A stretch of 12,949 nt of DNA, from NCBI GenBank assembly GCA_003164305.1, contig PLSZ01000546.1, positions 1,684 to 14,632 of the forward strand. The letters are read 5' to 3'. This document shows positions 1-6,519 of the stretch, one piece after another (position 1 is the stretch's first letter; every line of letters starts with the position of its first letter). The translations under genes were made by a program, and so were the position numbers. Source of the DNA: Acetobacteraceae bacterium. Lineage in GTDB: Bacteria > Pseudomonadota > Alphaproteobacteria > Acetobacterales > Acetobacteraceae. The notes beneath the pieces were generated by a model, which worked only from the letters and a program-made list of their open reading frames with translations, did not search any database and was not told the DNA's origin.

Positions 1-437
1 AGCAACAGATCGTTGGGAAACTCGATATCCGCTTTGTCGACCTCGTCGATCAGCACGACGACCGGTTCGTCCGCTTCGAACGCGTCCCACAACTTGCCGC
101 GCACGATGTAGTTGGCGATGTCATGCACCCGCGCATCGCCCAACTGGCCGTCACGCAGGCGAGACACCGCGTCGTATTCGTAAAGCCCCTGCTGCGCCTT
201 GGTCGTCGACTTGACGTGCCACTCAATCAGCGGATGCCCCAGAGCCTCGGCCACTTCATACGCCAGCACGGTTTTTCCGGTTCCCGGCTCACCTTTCACC
301 AACAACGGCCGTTGCAGCGTCACCGACGCGTTGACCGCTACCTCCAGATCGCGGGAGGCGATGTATCGTTCCGTACTCTTAAATCCGGCCACCGTCGGCG
401 CTCCATGCTCGTTCAACACGGATTGTGTTGCCAACAC
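1..437 (-). CDS. MoxR-family AAA+ ATPase, N-terminal part (runs off left edge)
   Basis: This is the first 145 codons of a MoxR-type ATPase; the C-terminal half lies outside the window. Translating the minus strand gives Walker A GEPGTGKT at about residues 49-56, then the subgroup-typical stretch IEWHVKSTTKAQQGLYEYD, and Walker B VVVLIDEVDKADIEFPNDLL at about 126-145. MoxR ATPases are cytoplasmic chaperone-like AAA+ proteins that usually act with a von Willebrand A-domain partner on metal-cofactor insertion or complex assembly; that partner would lie beyond position 1. The start is uncertain. An in-frame TGA at 461-459, which is the stop of the upstream gene, limits it, and no ATG precedes Walker A. 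GTG at 437 is chosen; a second GTG at 419 is possible. Neither has a strong Shine-Dalgarno. The 21-base gap to the upstream stop suggests one operon and coupled translation. Family assignment is firm, the substrate unknown. Confidence 0.9.
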   Translation of the reverse strand, partial: MLATQSVLNEHGAPTVAGFKSTERYIASRDLEVAVNASVTLQRPLLVKGEPGTGKTVLAYEVAEALGHPLIEWHVKSTTKAQQGLYEYDAVSRLRDGQLGDARVHDIANYIVRGKLWDAFEADEPVVVLIDEVDKADIEFPNDLL

Positions 438-451
438 GCCGCCACCGCAAG

Positions 452-467
452 GGTCCCGTCAGGGACC
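452..467 (-). other. Perfect inverted repeat over a stop codon, between two coupled genes
   Basis: GGTCCC and GGGACC form a perfect 6-bp stem with a 4-base loop. On the minus-strand transcript the loop is TGAC and contains the TGA stop of the cyclase-like gene. The stem ends about 15 bases before the GTG of the MoxR gene. No T-run follows, so it is not a typical intrinsic terminator. It could affect termination or re-initiation between the two genes, or be chance in GC-rich DNA. Confidence 0.35.
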
Positions 468-1115
468 GCCGATACCGGTGTGGTGTCCGGACGAGTCGTA
501 AGGCCAGGCCAGACCGTGCGCCTTATAGAAGTTCTCGCAGAAAATCGGGTTCGGCAGATACACGCCATGCCCGACATCGACGGCCAGGAAATGATCGGCC
601 ATTTTCACGCCAGGATTCTTCTCGATATTGACGAAATCGTCCTGACAGCCGTGCTGGATTTTGGTGACCAGGAACCCGTTCATTTCACGCACGATACGCA
701 CCGCCTCCTGCCCCCAGTTTCCTTTGGGGGCACCTGGTTCCAGCGCGGAGACATAGATCTTCTGATAGCCCGTGCCGGTATAGCGCCACAGGCTCATCAT
801 GTCGTAATCCGATACCATCAGGTGGCCGTGCGCGTCGCGAACCGTTCCGGTGGCGTTGGTTTTCGTTTTGGTGGCCCAGGTCTTGCCGGGCAGATCACCG
901 TGGAAGGCGGCCGCGTTGCGTTTGGGACAGCGGATCACCAGCAGCAGTTTCTCGCGCGCGGTGAACTGACGCAAATGCATGATATCCTGGGCGTCCAGCC
1001 CGGACTCGAGCATCAGACGGATGTCCAGCCCATCGGCACCGGCGCCTCGCGCGGTGTTGGCTTTGTCACGAATGCGATCGTCGAGGCCACTCTGGCTCAT
1101 CGATAGTCCGGACAT
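459..1115 (-). CDS. Putative compact CyaA/edema factor/ExoY-like nucleotidyl cyclase core protein
   Basis: A 218-residue protein that, from memory of the family, lines up with the catalytic core of class II toxin cyclases. Seen: an IR motif (R62) followed by lysines K78, K83 and K85; MVSDYDMM (D103, D105), comparable to ExoY MTADYDLF and the CyaA DxD metal pair; then IVREMNGFLVTKIQHGCQDD (H155), NPGVKMADHF and VYLPNP, comparable to the ExoY tract around HHSDDAGNPGSHMGDNF and FYLP. In CyaA and edema factor a large subdomain separates the lysines from the DxD; here only about 17 residues do, so this would be a stripped-down core. No signal peptide or membrane segment is seen, so it is probably cytoplasmic. 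The ATG at 1115 is preferred to the upstream one at 1181 because GAGGTGG lies just before it. It ends 21 bases before the MoxR start. Function is inferred; a catalytically dead ligand-binding role is possible. Confidence 0.5.
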   Translation of the reverse strand: MSGLSMSQSGLDDRIRDKANTARGAGADGLDIRLMLESGLDAQDIMHLRQFTAREKLLLVIRCPKRNAAAFHGDLPGKTWATKTKTNATGTVRDAHGHLMVSDYDMMSLWRYTGTGYQKIYVSALEPGAPKGNWGQEAVRIVREMNGFLVTKIQHGCQDDFVNIEKNPGVKMADHFLAVDVGHGVYLPNPIFCENFYKAHGLAWPYDSSGHHTGIGGP

Positions 1116-1195
1116 GTTCCACCTCACTCTGAAGGCGGAACGATATCTCAGGCCCGGCCCAAACGGCAAGCAAAATCTCACCGCATGGGACGCCT

Positions 1196-1624
1196 CTATT
1201 GGGCGCCGATGGCTTCCACGTTCACCGTCACGGTCATCGGAGCGGCATGCTCGAACCGCAGCGTCAAGGGAAACGAGTCGCCCTGTTTCAGCGGCGCCTT
1301 CAACCCCATCAGCATGATGTGGTAGCCGCCGGGCGCCAGCTTCACCGGCTTGCCGGGCGCGACGGACAGTCCCGGCACCGGGCGCATCTTCATCATGCCC
1401 ATGTCGGACATCGATTCATGCAGCTCGGCGGTGTCGGCGACCGGCGTACTGGCCCCGGTCAGCCGGTCGGGCGCTCCTTGATCCGTGATGGTCAGGTAAG
1501 CGGCGCCGGTCTTCGCCGCTCCCGCCGAGGCGCGCGCCCAGGGATGCTCGACCTGGAATTGCGGCGCGTCGCCGGCGGCGACGATCAACGGCAGCAGCAG
1601 CACGGACAGAAACGAAGTTCGCAT
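1196..1624 (-). CDS. Periplasmic PCu(A)C-family copper chaperone
   Basis: A 142-residue exported protein. Residues 1-18 form a hydrophobic signal sequence (MRTSFLSVLLLPLIVAAG). The Cu(I)-binding motif H-x10-M-x21-H-x-M is exact: H69, M80, H102 and M104, in the contexts ELHESM and GGYHIMLMGL. The family binds Cu(I) in the periplasm and supplies the CuA site of cytochrome c oxidase, usually together with Sco. No sco, copper exporter or oxidase gene is beside it, so the partner must be elsewhere. The ATG at 1624 is chosen because GGAGGG lies five bases upstream and the signal peptide starts there; the frame stays open far upstream but only as an antisense shadow of the next gene. It is divergent from the racemase-family gene across 90 bases, where no convincing promoter was seen. 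Confidence 0.93.
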   Translation of the reverse strand: MRTSFLSVLLLPLIVAAGDAPQFQVEHPWARASAGAAKTGAAYLTITDQGAPDRLTGASTPVADTAELHESMSDMGMMKMRPVPGLSVAPGKPVKLAPGGYHIMLMGLKAPLKQGDSFPLTLRFEHAAPMTVTVNVEAIGAQ

Positions 1625-1714
1625 GACACCCTCCAAAAGGTGGTGTTTCGTAGCGTGGCTTGCGTCCGCGCTCCAGCCCGGACAGGCTGCGACCGATTTG
1701 GCGAGGAGAGTCGC

Positions 1715-2458
1715 ATGACCATCGATTACGCCACCCGAGCCCGGCTTGGCGTGCTGGTGCCGTCCGGCAATACCGTGGCGGAACCGGAGCTGCGCGCCAT
1801 GTTGCCAGTCGGTGTCGGGCTGTTCGTTACACGGTTGCCGCTGACCGGCAGTTCGGAGGCGCAACTGATGGCGATGCTGGAAACGTTGGAGACGGGGACG
1901 CGCCTGCTCGCCGACGCGCGGCCGGACGCGATCGCGTTTCATTGCACCGCCGTGTCGACCTTCGCGCCGCATATGGCGGGGGAAATCCGGGCCCGAATGG
2001 GGCGGGCCAGTCCCATCCCGGCGCTGGCCACCGCCGACGCGATCCTTGCCGCTCTGGCGGCGCTGCGCGCCACGCGCGTGTTGCTGGTGACGCCGTATAT
2101 CGAGGCCGTGCACCAGCGGGAAATCGCCTGGCTGTCCGCGACGGGCTCTGAAGTGGTCGGCGGCGGCTGCATGGAAGTCGAAACCAACGCCGAAATGGCC
2201 CGCATCCCGCCCGACACGATCCGCGAGCGTGTGCTGGCCGAGGCGCATGACGTCCAGGCCGATGTGTGCTTCATCAGTTGTACGGCGATCCGGTCGGCGG
2301 GTCTGATTGCTCCATTGGAGGCGACGCTCGGCATTCCGGTGATCACCAGCAACCAGGTTCTCGCGTGGCATGCGCTGCGCACACTTGGCATTCCCGACGC
2401 ACCGCCCGGGTTTGGCCGCCTGTTCGACCCGCCCGTGCCGATGAAGGACGCCGCATGA
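1715..2458 (+). CDS. Asp/Glu racemase superfamily enzyme, maleate isomerase/arylmalonate decarboxylase-like
   Basis: A 247-residue cytoplasmic enzyme. The start LGVLVPSGNTVAEPE resembles the N-terminus of maleate isomerases. Two cysteines sit where the superfamily has its catalytic pair: C77 in AFHCTAVSTF and C189 in CFISCTAIRSAGLI, the latter followed by LEATLGIPVITSNQ. Known members interconvert maleate and fumarate, racemize hydantoins or amino acids, or decarboxylate arylmalonates, using a cysteine as nucleophile or acid/base. With both cysteines present, isomerase or racemase chemistry is more likely than the single-cysteine decarboxylase. The ATG at 1715 follows GAGGAGAG at good spacing. 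Its stop overlaps the next start as ATGA, so the two are almost certainly co-translated. The actual substrate cannot be read from the sequence. Confidence 0.85.
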   Translation: MTIDYATRARLGVLVPSGNTVAEPELRAMLPVGVGLFVTRLPLTGSSEAQLMAMLETLETGTRLLADARPDAIAFHCTAVSTFAPHMAGEIRARMGRASPIPALATADAILAALAALRATRVLLVTPYIEAVHQREIAWLSATGSEVVGGGCMEVETNAEMARIPPDTIRERVLAEAHDVQADVCFISCTAIRSAGLIAPLEATLGIPVITSNQVLAWHALRTLGIPDAPPGFGRLFDPPVPMKDAA

Positions 2459-3321
2459 CCGACGTTCCCTCCGCCTGGCCTTCCGATCGGCCGCTGGCGG
2501 TCTCCGTCGCCGTGATGTTGGAAGGGTGGGCCGCGCCCGACGCGCCGGGGATTGGCCCCATGGGCAACCCCCTCAAACCCGGCACCGTCGATCTCCAGGC
2601 CCGTTCCTGGGCTGATTACGGAGCGAAGGTCGGAGCATGGCGTTTGCTCGACCTGTTGGATCAGGAAGACGTTCGGGCGGTGTTCTACACCTCCGGCGTC
2701 GTCGCCGAGAATTATCCGGATCTGACCGCCGCGATCGCGCGCCGAGGCCACGTGGTGGCGGCGCACGGGTGGTCGCAAGGTACCCTGCCCGCTTATTTGA
2801 CCGAGGCGGCCGAAGCCGCCGACATCGCCCGATGCGTCGATGTCCTGCAAGGCGCGACCGGGATGCATCCGGCCGGCTGGCTCAGCCCGCGCTGCACGCC
2901 CAGTGCGCATACATCGCGTCTGCTGGTGGAAGCCGGCTTTCGGTGGCACGCGGAGATGTTCGACAGCGACCTGCCCTATCCGATCGCGACCGGCTCCGGG
3001 TCACTATTGGGCGTGCCGTTTACCATGGAGGTGAACGACATGCCGCTTTACGTTCGTTATGGCAACGAACCCGATGCGTTCACCCGCACGCTGGAAAAAA
3101 TCGTTTCGGGCTGGCCCCGGCTGGGTTCGCCGTTCGGATGTCTCGACATCACGGTGCACGCGCATGTCTTTGGCCGGCCGTATGGCGCGTTGGCGTTGCT
3201 CGACTCGCTGGCGGTCGTGAAACGGCATGGCTGGTGTTGGTTGACGGATCACGCGCGGCTGACTGACGTGTTCACGGGCGGCGCTCAGCCGGAAGCAGTG
3301 TCGAGGAACACCGGCGGGTAA
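2455..3321 (+). CDS. Polysaccharide deacetylase (NodB-fold) family protein, PuuE/allantoinase-like
   Basis: A 288-residue cytoplasmic protein of the carbohydrate esterase 4 fold. Seen are VAAHGWSQ (H104), PAGWLSPRCTPS (142-150 region), the AEMFDSDLPYPI tract (167-177), a VNDMP segment and DITVHAHVFGRP (H235, H237). This order matches the PuuE-type clade, which acts on small amide substrates such as allantoin or cyclic ureides, rather than cell-wall deacetylases: there is no signal peptide, and the usual TFDDG motif is absent (VAVMLEGW occupies that region). Its start overlaps the racemase-family stop by four bases, so the two proteins probably work on successive steps, for example amide hydrolysis plus cis-trans isomerization. 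The last 37 bases overlap the 3' end of the opposing glycosyltransferase gene. Fold assignment is good; the reaction is inferred. Confidence 0.83.
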   Translation: MTDVPSAWPSDRPLAVSVAVMLEGWAAPDAPGIGPMGNPLKPGTVDLQARSWADYGAKVGAWRLLDLLDQEDVRAVFYTSGVVAENYPDLTAAIARRGHVVAAHGWSQGTLPAYLTEAAEAADIARCVDVLQGATGMHPAGWLSPRCTPSAHTSRLLVEAGFRWHAEMFDSDLPYPIATGSGSLLGVPFTMEVNDMPLYVRYGNEPDAFTRTLEKIVSGWPRLGSPFGCLDITVHAHVFGRPYGALALLDSLAVVKRHGWCWLTDHARLTDVFTGGAQPEAVSRNTGG

Positions 3322-4508
3322 GGCGGCGGCGACTCGAACCACGCCAGATAGCGCGCCCGTAACATCGTCTCGCCGTACAGGCGCCGGCCCTCCGTCGCGG
3401 CGGCGGTGCTGGCGCGGGCGTATTCCGCCTTGTCGTCCCACAGGCGAACCAGGGCGTCGAACCACGGCTCCATCTCCGCCTCGCTCGGCAACGTGGTGGC
3501 GCGCTGGGTCAGCCAGGCCGGCACGTTCAGCACGATACCCCCGTCGCCCACGGTTTCCGGCAACCCGCCGCGGTCGGAGACGATGGGTGGGATGCCGTTG
3601 ATCATCGCCTCGGCCGCGACCCGGCCGAACGGTTCCTCGAACACCGAGGGCACCAGCAAAATTCGCGTCAGGCCGAGGAATTGCCGCGGATCGCTCACCG
3701 GGGGGCTGACCATGATATTGCCATGGCGGGCAAGATCGACGCCGAGCCCGTCGTTCAGCAGCGCGGCGTTGCCGGAGGAATGCACGATCAGCAATGGTAT
3801 ATCCGGCCGCCGCCTTCCCACCATCTCGGCGAGGCGCGCGAACGGCAGCAGCCCCTTATGCGGCGAGGGATTGACGAAGGTGACGAACCCGCGGGTTTCC
3901 ACCGGCGCCAGGATTTCCCGCCAGACGAACGGCGACGGCAGCCAGTCCGCGCGCACCCCAGGCTTCGCGGCGTAATGCCGCGCGGCGTAGCCGCTGTTGA
4001 CCAGAACGCGGTCGGCATTCTCGAACCAGCTGCGTTGATCGTAACCCCAGGCGCGCACCGTGTAGATGGTGCGGGCACCCTGCTCACGGGCGAATTTCAG
4101 GCCGGCGTGCACCAGCAAATGATGACCGTAGGCGAACACCAGGTCGGGTTCCTCGGCCAGCGCGTCGGCGATTTCGGCCGCGAACTGGCTGTCCCCTTCG
4201 GGGTCCGGGTCCAGGCGGCCGGCGTGGCGGGTTTCCACCGCCGTCACCGCGACGCCGTTCAGGGTGTAGCGGAGAATCGGCCGCGTCCCCGACCCGGTCT
4301 CACGCCTCGTCTCGATCGCGAAGCGTGCGGCCAGATCCGCGTGGTGGGCTTCGATGGTGAGCCCGGGGCTTTGGTCGAAGCGGCCGGTGGTGACGGCGCG
4401 GCAGTCATGCCCACCGTCGCGCAGCCATTCCATGATGGTACGCACGCTGCGCGCCGCGCCGCTGGTATGCTCGGTATAGGCGTTGTGCGCGACCAGCAGG
4501 ATCCGCAT
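3285..4508 (-). CDS. Glycosyltransferase, GT4-like (GT-B fold)
   Basis: A 407-residue cytoplasmic or membrane-associated glycosyltransferase. It begins with the GT-B N-terminal strand and loop MRILLVAHNAYTEHTSGAAR. The donor-binding half holds FVNPSPHKGL (K218) and the GT4 E-x7-E signature with E292 and E300 in EEPFGRVAAEAMINGIPPIV, then SDRGGLPE. Family 4 retaining enzymes move a sugar from a nucleotide sugar onto a lipid-linked or growing glycan. Sugar and acceptor cannot be told. It lies 27 bases downstream of the PEP-CTERM gene on the same strand and may share its transcript. The ATG at 4508 starts the first Rossmann strand directly but has no clear Shine-Dalgarno. Its 3' end runs into the deacetylase gene on the other strand. 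Confidence 0.9.
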   Translation of the reverse strand: MRILLVAHNAYTEHTSGAARSVRTIMEWLRDGGHDCRAVTTGRFDQSPGLTIEAHHADLAARFAIETRRETGSGTRPILRYTLNGVAVTAVETRHAGRLDPDPEGDSQFAAEIADALAEEPDLVFAYGHHLLVHAGLKFAREQGARTIYTVRAWGYDQRSWFENADRVLVNSGYAARHYAAKPGVRADWLPSPFVWREILAPVETRGFVTFVNPSPHKGLLPFARLAEMVGRRRPDIPLLIVHSSGNAALLNDGLGVDLARHGNIMVSPPVSDPRQFLGLTRILLVPSVFEEPFGRVAAEAMINGIPPIVSDRGGLPETVGDGGIVLNVPAWLTQRATTLPSEAEMEPWFDALVRLWDDKAEYARASTAAATEGRRLYGETMLRARYLAWFESPPPYPPVFLDTASG

Positions 4509-4535
4509 GCGGCGGGCGCGCCGGCCGCCCGGGCG

Positions 4536-5201
4536 TCAGGCCTCGCGGCGCCTGCGTCCGACCCGCACGAGGCCGGCGAGCGCGGTCCCCAGCAACGCCA
4601 GGGACGTCGGCTCGGGCGTCGTGACACTGGTGTTCACGATCGGCGGATCGATCGTGACGCCGTAGCCGTTTTGATTCTCGACCCCGAAATCCGCCTCGAT
4701 GGTCTTGGTGGTACTGACATCGAACGTGAACGGTGTCGAACCACTGCCACCGATGCCGTAAGTCGAGTTGGTGATATACAGGAACTCGGAGGGCATCGCG
4801 CCCGGCACGCTGGCGCCGAAGCTCGGCGTCGATTGTTCCGACCCGACCCAGCCGTACGGCAACAACGGCGGCGGCACGGTGAGCAGGGTTCCAGCGGGCA
4901 ACTGCGCGCTGATGGCTGGGTTCGACAGGTAGCGCAGATCGCCACCATTGATCTCCGGAATGACGATCTCGTCGATCGGCGCCCCGCCCGTACCAGTGTT
5001 GTTGACCGTGTAGGTTACGGTTGGGCCGTTCGAGTCGGTCCCGAAGGTGGTGGTGACGGATGCCGAGGGAGCCTGCGCCGCGGCCGGCAAGGCCCCCAGC
5101 GGAATCAATGTCGCTACCAGCGCGGCCGTCGTCGCGTTCTGGCGGGCCAATGACAGAGCGATGTCCATCCCGGATGGGCCCGTCTTCTGATCGCGATCCA
5201 T
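4536..5201 (-). CDS. PEP-CTERM sorting-domain exported protein
   Basis: A 221-residue exported protein. Residues 21-44 form a signal peptide (hydrophobic ATTAALVATLIPLGALPA, then AAAQA). The mature part is rich in Thr, Ser, Gly and Pro with no cysteine and no recognised enzyme motif. The C-terminus is a standard PEP-CTERM tripartite signal: TTPEPTS (P196-E197-P198), the hydrophobic helix LALLGTALAGLV, and the basic tail RVGRRRREA. Such proteins are processed by an exosortase and released or anchored at the envelope, often with exopolysaccharide. No exosortase is in the window. The ATG at 5201 is chosen because AGGGGA lies seven bases upstream; a TTG at 5225 would be a less likely start. It is divergent from the radical SAM gene and is followed by the glycosyltransferase. 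Its specific role is unknown. Confidence 0.88.
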   Translation of the reverse strand: MDRDQKTGPSGMDIALSLARQNATTAALVATLIPLGALPAAAQAPSASVTTTFGTDSNGPTVTYTVNNTGTGGAPIDEIVIPEINGGDLRYLSNPAISAQLPAGTLLTVPPPLLPYGWVGSEQSTPSFGASVPGAMPSEFLYITNSTYGIGGSGSTPFTFDVSTTKTIEADFGVENQNGYGVTIDPPIVNTSVTTPEPTSLALLGTALAGLVRVGRRRREA

Positions 5202-5252
5202 CGTTGTGTCCCCTTTTTGACGCAAGCGGTATTTCTCGTCACCGTGGATCGG

Positions 5253-5280
5253 ATTATGACCGGAAGGTTAAAATGAGCAA
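5253..5280 (-). promoter_or_regulatory. Candidate sigma70-type promoter for the PEP-CTERM gene
   Basis: On the minus strand, TTGCTC (5280-5275) and CATAAT (5258-5253) are separated by 16 bases. The -10 element matches the consensus at five of six positions; the -35 matches only its first three. It lies about 50 bases before the PEP-CTERM ATG in an AT-richer stretch of the divergent intergenic region. This is a visual match only. Confidence 0.3.
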
Positions 5281-5343
5281 GCCCTGAAATGACTTCCACG
5301 CGTCGCCGCGCGCCTCCGCTCCGCGACGCTTCCGAAAGGTCTC

Positions 5344-6501
5344 ATGCCCGCCATCCCGCCATCTTCCGCCGCCTCGCCGCAAATCCGGCCACGCGCCATG
5401 CAAATCGACGCGTCATCGTTCTGCCAGTTGCGCTGTCCGTCCTGTCCGACCACCTCGAAGGCGATCCATCCGGCGGTGGGCAGCGGCTTTCTCCGGCCGG
5501 ACGACCTGCGCGGCGTATTGGAGGCGAATCCGGAGATCCGCCAGGTCGAGTTGTCGAACTACGGCGAAATCTTCCTGAACCCCTTTCTGCTCGACATCCT
5601 CCGGCTGTGCGCCGAACGTGGAGTCGCGACCACGGCGAATAATGGAGTGAACCTCAACCACGCGCGGCCCGCCGTTCTGGAAGGCGTCGTGCGTCATCAG
5701 ATGCGGCTGCTGTCGGTGTCGATCGATGGCGCGACGCAGGAGATCTATGAACGGTACCGCGTGAATGGCCGCCTCGACAGCGTACTTGCGAATATCGTCC
5801 GCATCAATACCTGGAAGCGCCGCCTGGGCTCGAAGTTTCCAGTCCTGCGCTGGCAGTTCGTGGTGTTCGGTCACAACGAACACGAACTCGAGGACGCGAA
5901 AGCCCAGGCGGAGGCGTTGGGAATGGTGTTCGCGCCAAAATTGTCGTGGGACGATGCGGTGTCGCCGATCCGCGACCCGGACGCGGTGCGCCGCGCGCTG
6001 CCCGGCCACGCCGCGACCCGCGCCGAATTCCGCGAACGGAGCGGACGGGATTACGCCGCGGGCATTTGTCACCAGCTATGGGATAGCCCTCAGGTCAACT
6101 GGGACGGCAATCTGCTGGGATGTTGCCGCAACTTCTGGGGCGATTTCGGTGCCAACGTGTTCCGTGAGGGGTTCGTGGCCGCCGTCAATAATGAGCGTAT
6201 GACGCACGCGCGGGCCATGCTGCGCGGGGAGGCCGGGCCACGCGACGATATTCCTTGCACGACCTGCGATATCTATCTCGACATGCGGCGGAACGGCACC
6301 GTTTTGCACAGACCCAACCTCGCGCGCGGCCAGACCGTGAATATCGAGGATGCGCTGAATGTCGCGGCGGATCTGCACGCGCGGGGACTTTCCACCGACG
6401 CGGCGGGGCTGTGCCGGAAGATACTGGCGGCGGAACCCACCCATTCCGGCGCGCTGTTGTTGCTGTACAAGATGGAAAAGCGTGAAAGCGCGCCGCGTTG
6501 A
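5344..6501 (+). CDS. Radical SAM/SPASM domain protein with a TPR-like C-terminal tail
   Basis: A 385-residue radical S-adenosylmethionine enzyme. The 4Fe-4S/SAM motif C-x3-C-x2-C is C27, C31 and C34 (FCQLRCPSC). Further core signs are the ELSNYGEIFLNP region (69-80) and LSVSIDGATQEIYERYR (123-139). A C-terminal SPASM-type cluster is indicated by C242, C260, C261, C305 and C308 (GICHQLW, LLGCCRNF, IPCTTCDIY), expected to bind auxiliary iron-sulfur clusters. Residues 332-376 (NIEDALNVAADLHARGLS to LLLLYKM) look like one TPR hairpin, which may bind a partner. SPASM enzymes modify peptides, proteins or sugars; the substrate here is unknown. No obvious precursor peptide gene is adjacent. The divergent envelope genes hint at a sugar or exported-protein substrate, but this is weak. 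The ATG at 5344 follows GAAAGG five bases upstream. Confidence 0.87.
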   Translation: MPAIPPSSAASPQIRPRAMQIDASSFCQLRCPSCPTTSKAIHPAVGSGFLRPDDLRGVLEANPEIRQVELSNYGEIFLNPFLLDILRLCAERGVATTANNGVNLNHARPAVLEGVVRHQMRLLSVSIDGATQEIYERYRVNGRLDSVLANIVRINTWKRRLGSKFPVLRWQFVVFGHNEHELEDAKAQAEALGMVFAPKLSWDDAVSPIRDPDAVRRALPGHAATRAEFRERSGRDYAAGICHQLWDSPQVNWDGNLLGCCRNFWGDFGANVFREGFVAAVNNERMTHARAMLRGEAGPRDDIPCTTCDIYLDMRRNGTVLHRPNLARGQTVNIEDALNVAADLHARGLSTDAAGLCRKILAAEPTHSGALLLLYKMEKRESAPR

Positions 6502-6519
6502 ACGGAACGTTCGCTCCGG

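Noticed and set aside
123..1106. Plus-strand open frame of 327 codons
   Set aside because: Antisense to the cyclase-like gene and the MoxR fragment; its translation has no recognisable motif, whereas the minus-strand frames do.
1625..2371. Upstream extension of the copper chaperone frame to 391 codons
   Set aside because: The extension is antisense to the racemase-family gene and reads as Arg/Gly/His-rich noise; a signal peptide and a strong ribosome site begin at 1624.
1939..2949. Minus-strand open frame of 336 codons
   Set aside because: Shadow of the racemase-family and deacetylase genes, which have clear family motifs on the plus strand.
4513..4531. GC-rich stem between the PEP-CTERM and glycosyltransferase genes as a terminator
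   Set aside because: A 6-bp stem exists (CGGGCG with CGCCCG), but no T-run follows on either strand and the 27-base gap favours co-transcription.
3681..5153. Plus-strand open frame of 490 codons
   Set aside because: Lies opposite the glycosyltransferase and PEP-CTERM genes; Arg/Gly/Gln-rich with no fold signals, typical of GC-rich antisense frames.
5202..5225. TTG start at 5225 for the PEP-CTERM protein
   Set aside because: The ATG at 5201 has a good AGGGGA site at correct spacing, while the TTG has none and would run through that site.
6502..6519. Bidirectional terminator between the radical SAM and cytochrome genes
   Set aside because: Only a 4-bp stem (CGGA with TCCG) and no T-run in the 18 bases between the convergent stops.
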